Shown here: piece after piece, positions 61,443-64,000 of the stretch
How the letters are laid out: each line of letters starts with the position of its first letter
Position numbering within the stretch: the first letter of the stretch is position 1
NCBI RefSeq assembly: GCF_030684675.1
Contig: NZ_JAUXXZ010000076.1
Coordinates: 62,001 to 126,000, forward strand
Length of the DNA: 64,000 bases
Source of the DNA: Daejeonella sp.
GTDB lineage: Bacteria > Bacteroidota > Bacteroidia > Sphingobacteriales > Sphingobacteriaceae
Reading direction: 5' to 3'
The notes under the pieces: generated by a model
What the model was told of the DNA's origin: nothing
What the model saw: only the letters and a program-made list of their open reading frames with translations
Databases searched by the model: none
Program-made: the position numbers and the translations under genes

Positions 61443-63836
61443 TTATTCCCTTTTTTTCTCCTGAATCTGATAGTTTAAGGTGAATACAAACTGCCGTAAT
61501 GGTCTCACTTCAAATAGATTAAATTGCCAGGGATTAAGATAATTGACCCGGTTTGTAAAGTTCATCACATTTAATTGAGCACCCAGCTTTTTGTATTTAT
61601 AACCCAGTGCAAGATCCATCGTATATCCTGCCGGAATAAGCAGCTTAGGGTCATTGGCAATACTTGAATAAAACTTGTCTTTATAAAACCAACCTGCACC
61701 GGCAGTTAAACCCTTCAGTATTTTTTGAGACTCATAATTTAACCAAACGTTTGAGCTGTATTTAGGAGCATTTGGTAGTAAATTTCCAGACGGATAACCC
61801 GGATCATTAATCACGCTGGTAATATTAAAGGCTGCTCCGGCTGTCAATGTAATTGATGAAGAGAGTTTACCATCTATATCAGCTTCCAATCCCCGGCTTC
61901 GGTGATGCCCCTCATAGTAAACATCATATTCGTCGTAATTGGGATTAACCGGATCCAGATAAACATAGCCATAAGGATTGCGCTTATTGATTTCAAAGAC
62001 ACTCAGACTTAATCCCAGTTTATGCTTAAAAATATTGGATTTGATTCCAAACTCCAGTTGATTGCTGATAGTTGCAGGCGGACTGGCATATTTCAGAAAA
62101 TTTTGCGCAAAAATATCAGGAGAATTTATCTCATACCCTTCTGACCATGAGCCATATATCGAGGTCCATTGGTTTGTTTTATAAACCAGGCCAAGTCTTG
62201 GGCTAATTACGTTTTTGCTTATGATATTATCCTTATATCCCTCAAAACTGGTGCCTCCAAGCAGATTTTGAAAATAATGGTTACCCTGACTGGTTTTACC
62301 TGCTCTAATACCTGCTGAAAGATGAAGTTTATTCTTTAAAAGCATCAATTGATCCTGAAGATAAATACCACTCCTGGTAATTTGTGAAACATAAGGCCTG
62401 TATGGTTTTTCTGCTGGCGATGGTGCAGGTATGTTATTGACTATGGGTTTAAGCAAATTACTGGTGTCAAGAAGACTTAGCGCCCCTTCATTGGTATATC
62501 GGTACCTTGTGGATTGGTATTCAGCACCAATTAACAGGTTATGTTTAATGGTTCCGGTATAAAACTCTCCATTAGCTTCAATAGATGCTGATCCGTTGCC
62601 CGAACGCTGATGATAGCCATATGCTCTTCTGGCAAAATTTCCCTGATTATCAGGCTGGTCAAACCATAATCCAAAAGGCCGGTTCCTGGTTAGGCCATAA
62701 AAGGCTGATCCTTTGATCTTCCATGTTTTACCGAGATCATATTTTGCCGTTAAAAAACCGGTCTGATCACTGTAGAGGTATTTTCTGCCGGGATCCCCGA
62801 GGTATAAATCCGGCCTTAAATTTTTCAGTCCGCTGATTGTACCATCCTGTGAAACTAATCCAGCATCATCAACAGCTTCCGATGTTTTAAAAACTGTTTC
62901 TAAGCTTAATGACAGTTTAGTATTGATATCCCAGCTTAACGTAGGAGCGATAAATGAGCGCTTTGATGAAACCAAATCCCTAAAGCTATTCATTTGTTCA
63001 AAGCTGGTATTCAAACGATATCTAAGTGATTTTCCTTTGTTAAGCGGCCCGGTAATATCCAGTGAGGGTCTAATTAACCCCCATGAGCCTGTTTTGAAAC
63101 TCAATTCAGTCATGAATTCCGGGAGCGGTTTTTTTGTCACGAAATTGATTACTCCTCCGGGTGTTGCATCTCCGAATAGGATAGAAGACGGTCCCTTAAG
63201 AAATTCTACCTGCTCAATATTGTCAGAGTAATTATTGCCCAGATTCCAAATCATAATTCCATTAAGCCGATAATTTTGTGAATCATTCAGATCAAATCCC
63301 CGGGCATTGAAAAATTGAGAAGAACCTGCACCACTATAGTTTCCCGTGAAGTTAAGACCGCTTATATTTCTGCTCAGGGTACTCAGATCAAATACAGCTT
63401 GCTGTTTAATCGTTTTTTGTCCTAAAACCAATATAGATTGAGGGATATCCTGCAATTCCATCAGGGTTTTTGTTGCGGTAGCACTTTTTACCTTTAAACC
63501 TGAAACAATTACCTCCTGCAGTGCATAGATGTCTTTTAAAAGACTTAAAGACAGGTTGGAAGTTTCACCGGAAATTAGAATTATGGGACGTCTTTCGGTA
63601 ATATAACCAATTGATTTTATGATCATTATATACTTACCCGATTCTACCTTTAATAAAAAATGGCCACTTTCATCCGTAAATGTTCCCTGATTTGTCCCTT
63701 CCAGAATTACTTGTACCTGAGGTAGACCAAAACCATTAGAATCTATGATCTTTCCGGTAATGATTGCTCTGTTTTCCTGAGCATTTGCTATGAAAATAAG
63801 AAGGATCAGCGCGAGGGCTAATAAGATTGTTCTCAT
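61443..63836 (-). CDS. TonB-dependent siderophore-type receptor
   Basis: A 797-aa outer-membrane receptor. After a signal peptide (to about residue 19, IANAQ) comes a carboxypeptidase-regulatory-like domain (TGKIIDSNGFGLPQVQVILE), then a plug with MELQDIPQSILVLGQKTIKQ and IEQVEFLKGPSSILFGDATP, and a barrel of about 520 residues. The layout and the QSI-x-V motif are typical of the TonB siderophore receptors (FhuA/FpvA type). The ligand, perhaps a ferric siderophore, is not determined. It converges with the mla operon and is followed, on the same strand, by nothing further in the gap to 61360. Confidence 0.88.
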   Translation of the reverse strand: MRTILLALALILLIFIANAQENRAIITGKIIDSNGFGLPQVQVILEGTNQGTFTDESGHFLLKVESGKYIMIIKSIGYITERRPIILISGETSNLSLSLLKDIYALQEVIVSGLKVKSATATKTLMELQDIPQSILVLGQKTIKQQAVFDLSTLSRNISGLNFTGNYSGAGSSQFFNARGFDLNDSQNYRLNGIMIWNLGNNYSDNIEQVEFLKGPSSILFGDATPGGVINFVTKKPLPEFMTELSFKTGSWGLIRPSLDITGPLNKGKSLRYRLNTSFEQMNSFRDLVSSKRSFIAPTLSWDINTKLSLSLETVFKTSEAVDDAGLVSQDGTISGLKNLRPDLYLGDPGRKYLYSDQTGFLTAKYDLGKTWKIKGSAFYGLTRNRPFGLWFDQPDNQGNFARRAYGYHQRSGNGSASIEANGEFYTGTIKHNLLIGAEYQSTRYRYTNEGALSLLDTSNLLKPIVNNIPAPSPAEKPYRPYVSQITRSGIYLQDQLMLLKNKLHLSAGIRAGKTSQGNHYFQNLLGGTSFEGYKDNIISKNVISPRLGLVYKTNQWTSIYGSWSEGYEINSPDIFAQNFLKYASPPATISNQLEFGIKSNIFKHKLGLSLSVFEINKRNPYGYVYLDPVNPNYDEYDVYYEGHHRSRGLEADIDGKLSSSITLTAGAAFNITSVINDPGYPSGNLLPNAPKYSSNVWLNYESQKILKGLTAGAGWFYKDKFYSSIANDPKLLIPAGYTMDLALGYKYKKLGAQLNVMNFTNRVNYLNPWQFNLFEVRPLRQFVFTLNYQIQEKKRE

Positions 63837-63895
63837 ATAAATGTCAGGTATCTGAAAACCTGCTTCGTGCTTCGAATTTAAAAGAAATCAGATAA

Positions 63896-64000
63896 TTAGG
63901 CGGATACCTTCTGCATTTTATTTCTGTAAATTTCCTGAAGTTGATGGATAAGTAATTTTACATCAATCGGTTTTGTAAGGAACTCATTCATTCCGGCATT
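63896..64000 (-). CDS. Response-regulator receiver domain end (partial)
   Basis: The last 34 codons of a minus-strand gene continue beyond the right edge. The peptide NAGMNEFLTKPIDVKLLIHQ, followed by a helix and stop, is the typical end of a two-component receiver domain, where the conserved Lys-Pro pair (TKP) lies in beta-5. Such an ending is common for receiver domains of hybrid kinases or stand-alone regulators. The rest of the gene is outside the window. The 59 bases to the receptor gene hold nothing else. Confidence 0.75.
   Translation of the reverse strand, partial: NAGMNEFLTKPIDVKLLIHQLQEIYRNKMQKVSA

Noticed and set aside
1-64000. CRISPR arrays, tRNA or rRNA genes
   Set aside because: No regularly spaced repeats and no tRNA- or rRNA-like stretches were seen on reading; a dedicated scan could not be run.

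Overview
The window looks like a chromosomal segment of a Bacteroidota bacterium of the Pedobacter/Sphingobacteriaceae type. The evidence is a SusC/SusD pair, AT-rich spacers with almost no Shine-Dalgarno sites, promoter-like TAnnTTTG elements, a heparinase II/III-family lyase, many Tat-signal enzymes, and typical sigma/anti-sigma, fasciclin and MurQ genes. This assignment rests on gene content, not on any database search.

Layout. (1) 1-4.6 kb, minus strand: RND efflux permease and TolC-like channel; a membrane-fusion protein probably starts at the left edge. (2) 4.7-11.2 kb, minus strand: a small accessory island with a SoxB-like metallophosphatase, two periplasmic solute-binding proteins without a permease, an exported DsrE-like protein, a universal stress protein and a TlpA-like thioredoxin. 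Two related small exported proteins with the same C-terminal tail flank it, and it contains decayed genes (a DsbD-like remnant and an orphan C-terminal fragment). An IS110-type transposase remnant follows at 11.6-11.9 kb. (3) 12.3-14.3 kb, minus strand: ECF sigma factor, anti-sigma factor and fasciclin protein. (4) 14.5-57.7 kb: a very large catabolic locus with about 28 genes. (5) 57.7-64 kb: a YdjM-like membrane protein, an Mla-type lipid ABC transporter operon, a TonB siderophore-type receptor, and the end of a response regulator.

The catabolic locus is the main interest. Nine copies of an imperfect 14-bp palindrome (ideal form CGGGTACGTACCCG, with the central CpG typical of LacI-family operators) stand before its transcription units and were not seen in the flanks. 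A LacI-family regulator at 52455-53516 lies beside one of them, so the locus reads as one regulon. It holds a polysaccharide lyase-like enzyme and a SusCD import system but no recognisable glycoside hydrolase or sulfatase. The remaining genes look oxidative and eliminative: two exported Gfo/Idh/MocA oxidoreductases, a PF06439 (DUF1080, 3-keto-glycoside-cleaving family) protein, an enolase-superfamily enzyme, an SDR-type epimerase-like protein, a DapA/NAL-type lyase, three amidohydrolase-2 proteins and two ceramidase-fold hydrolases. Two sorbosone-dehydrogenase-like beta-propellers each sit beside a small electron carrier, one a HiPIP and the other a cupredoxin.

Eight proteins of the locus carry twin-arginine signals, including two PLP-dependent DegT-type aminotransferases with intact catalytic lysines. 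One of these lies next to an exported protein made of three tandem RidA-like domains. The best reading, as inference, is a periplasmic pathway of cofactor-loaded enzymes that oxidise, transaminate and cleave an unusual uronate- or amino-sugar-containing glycan before the last steps in the cytoplasm. The substrate cannot be named from sequence alone.
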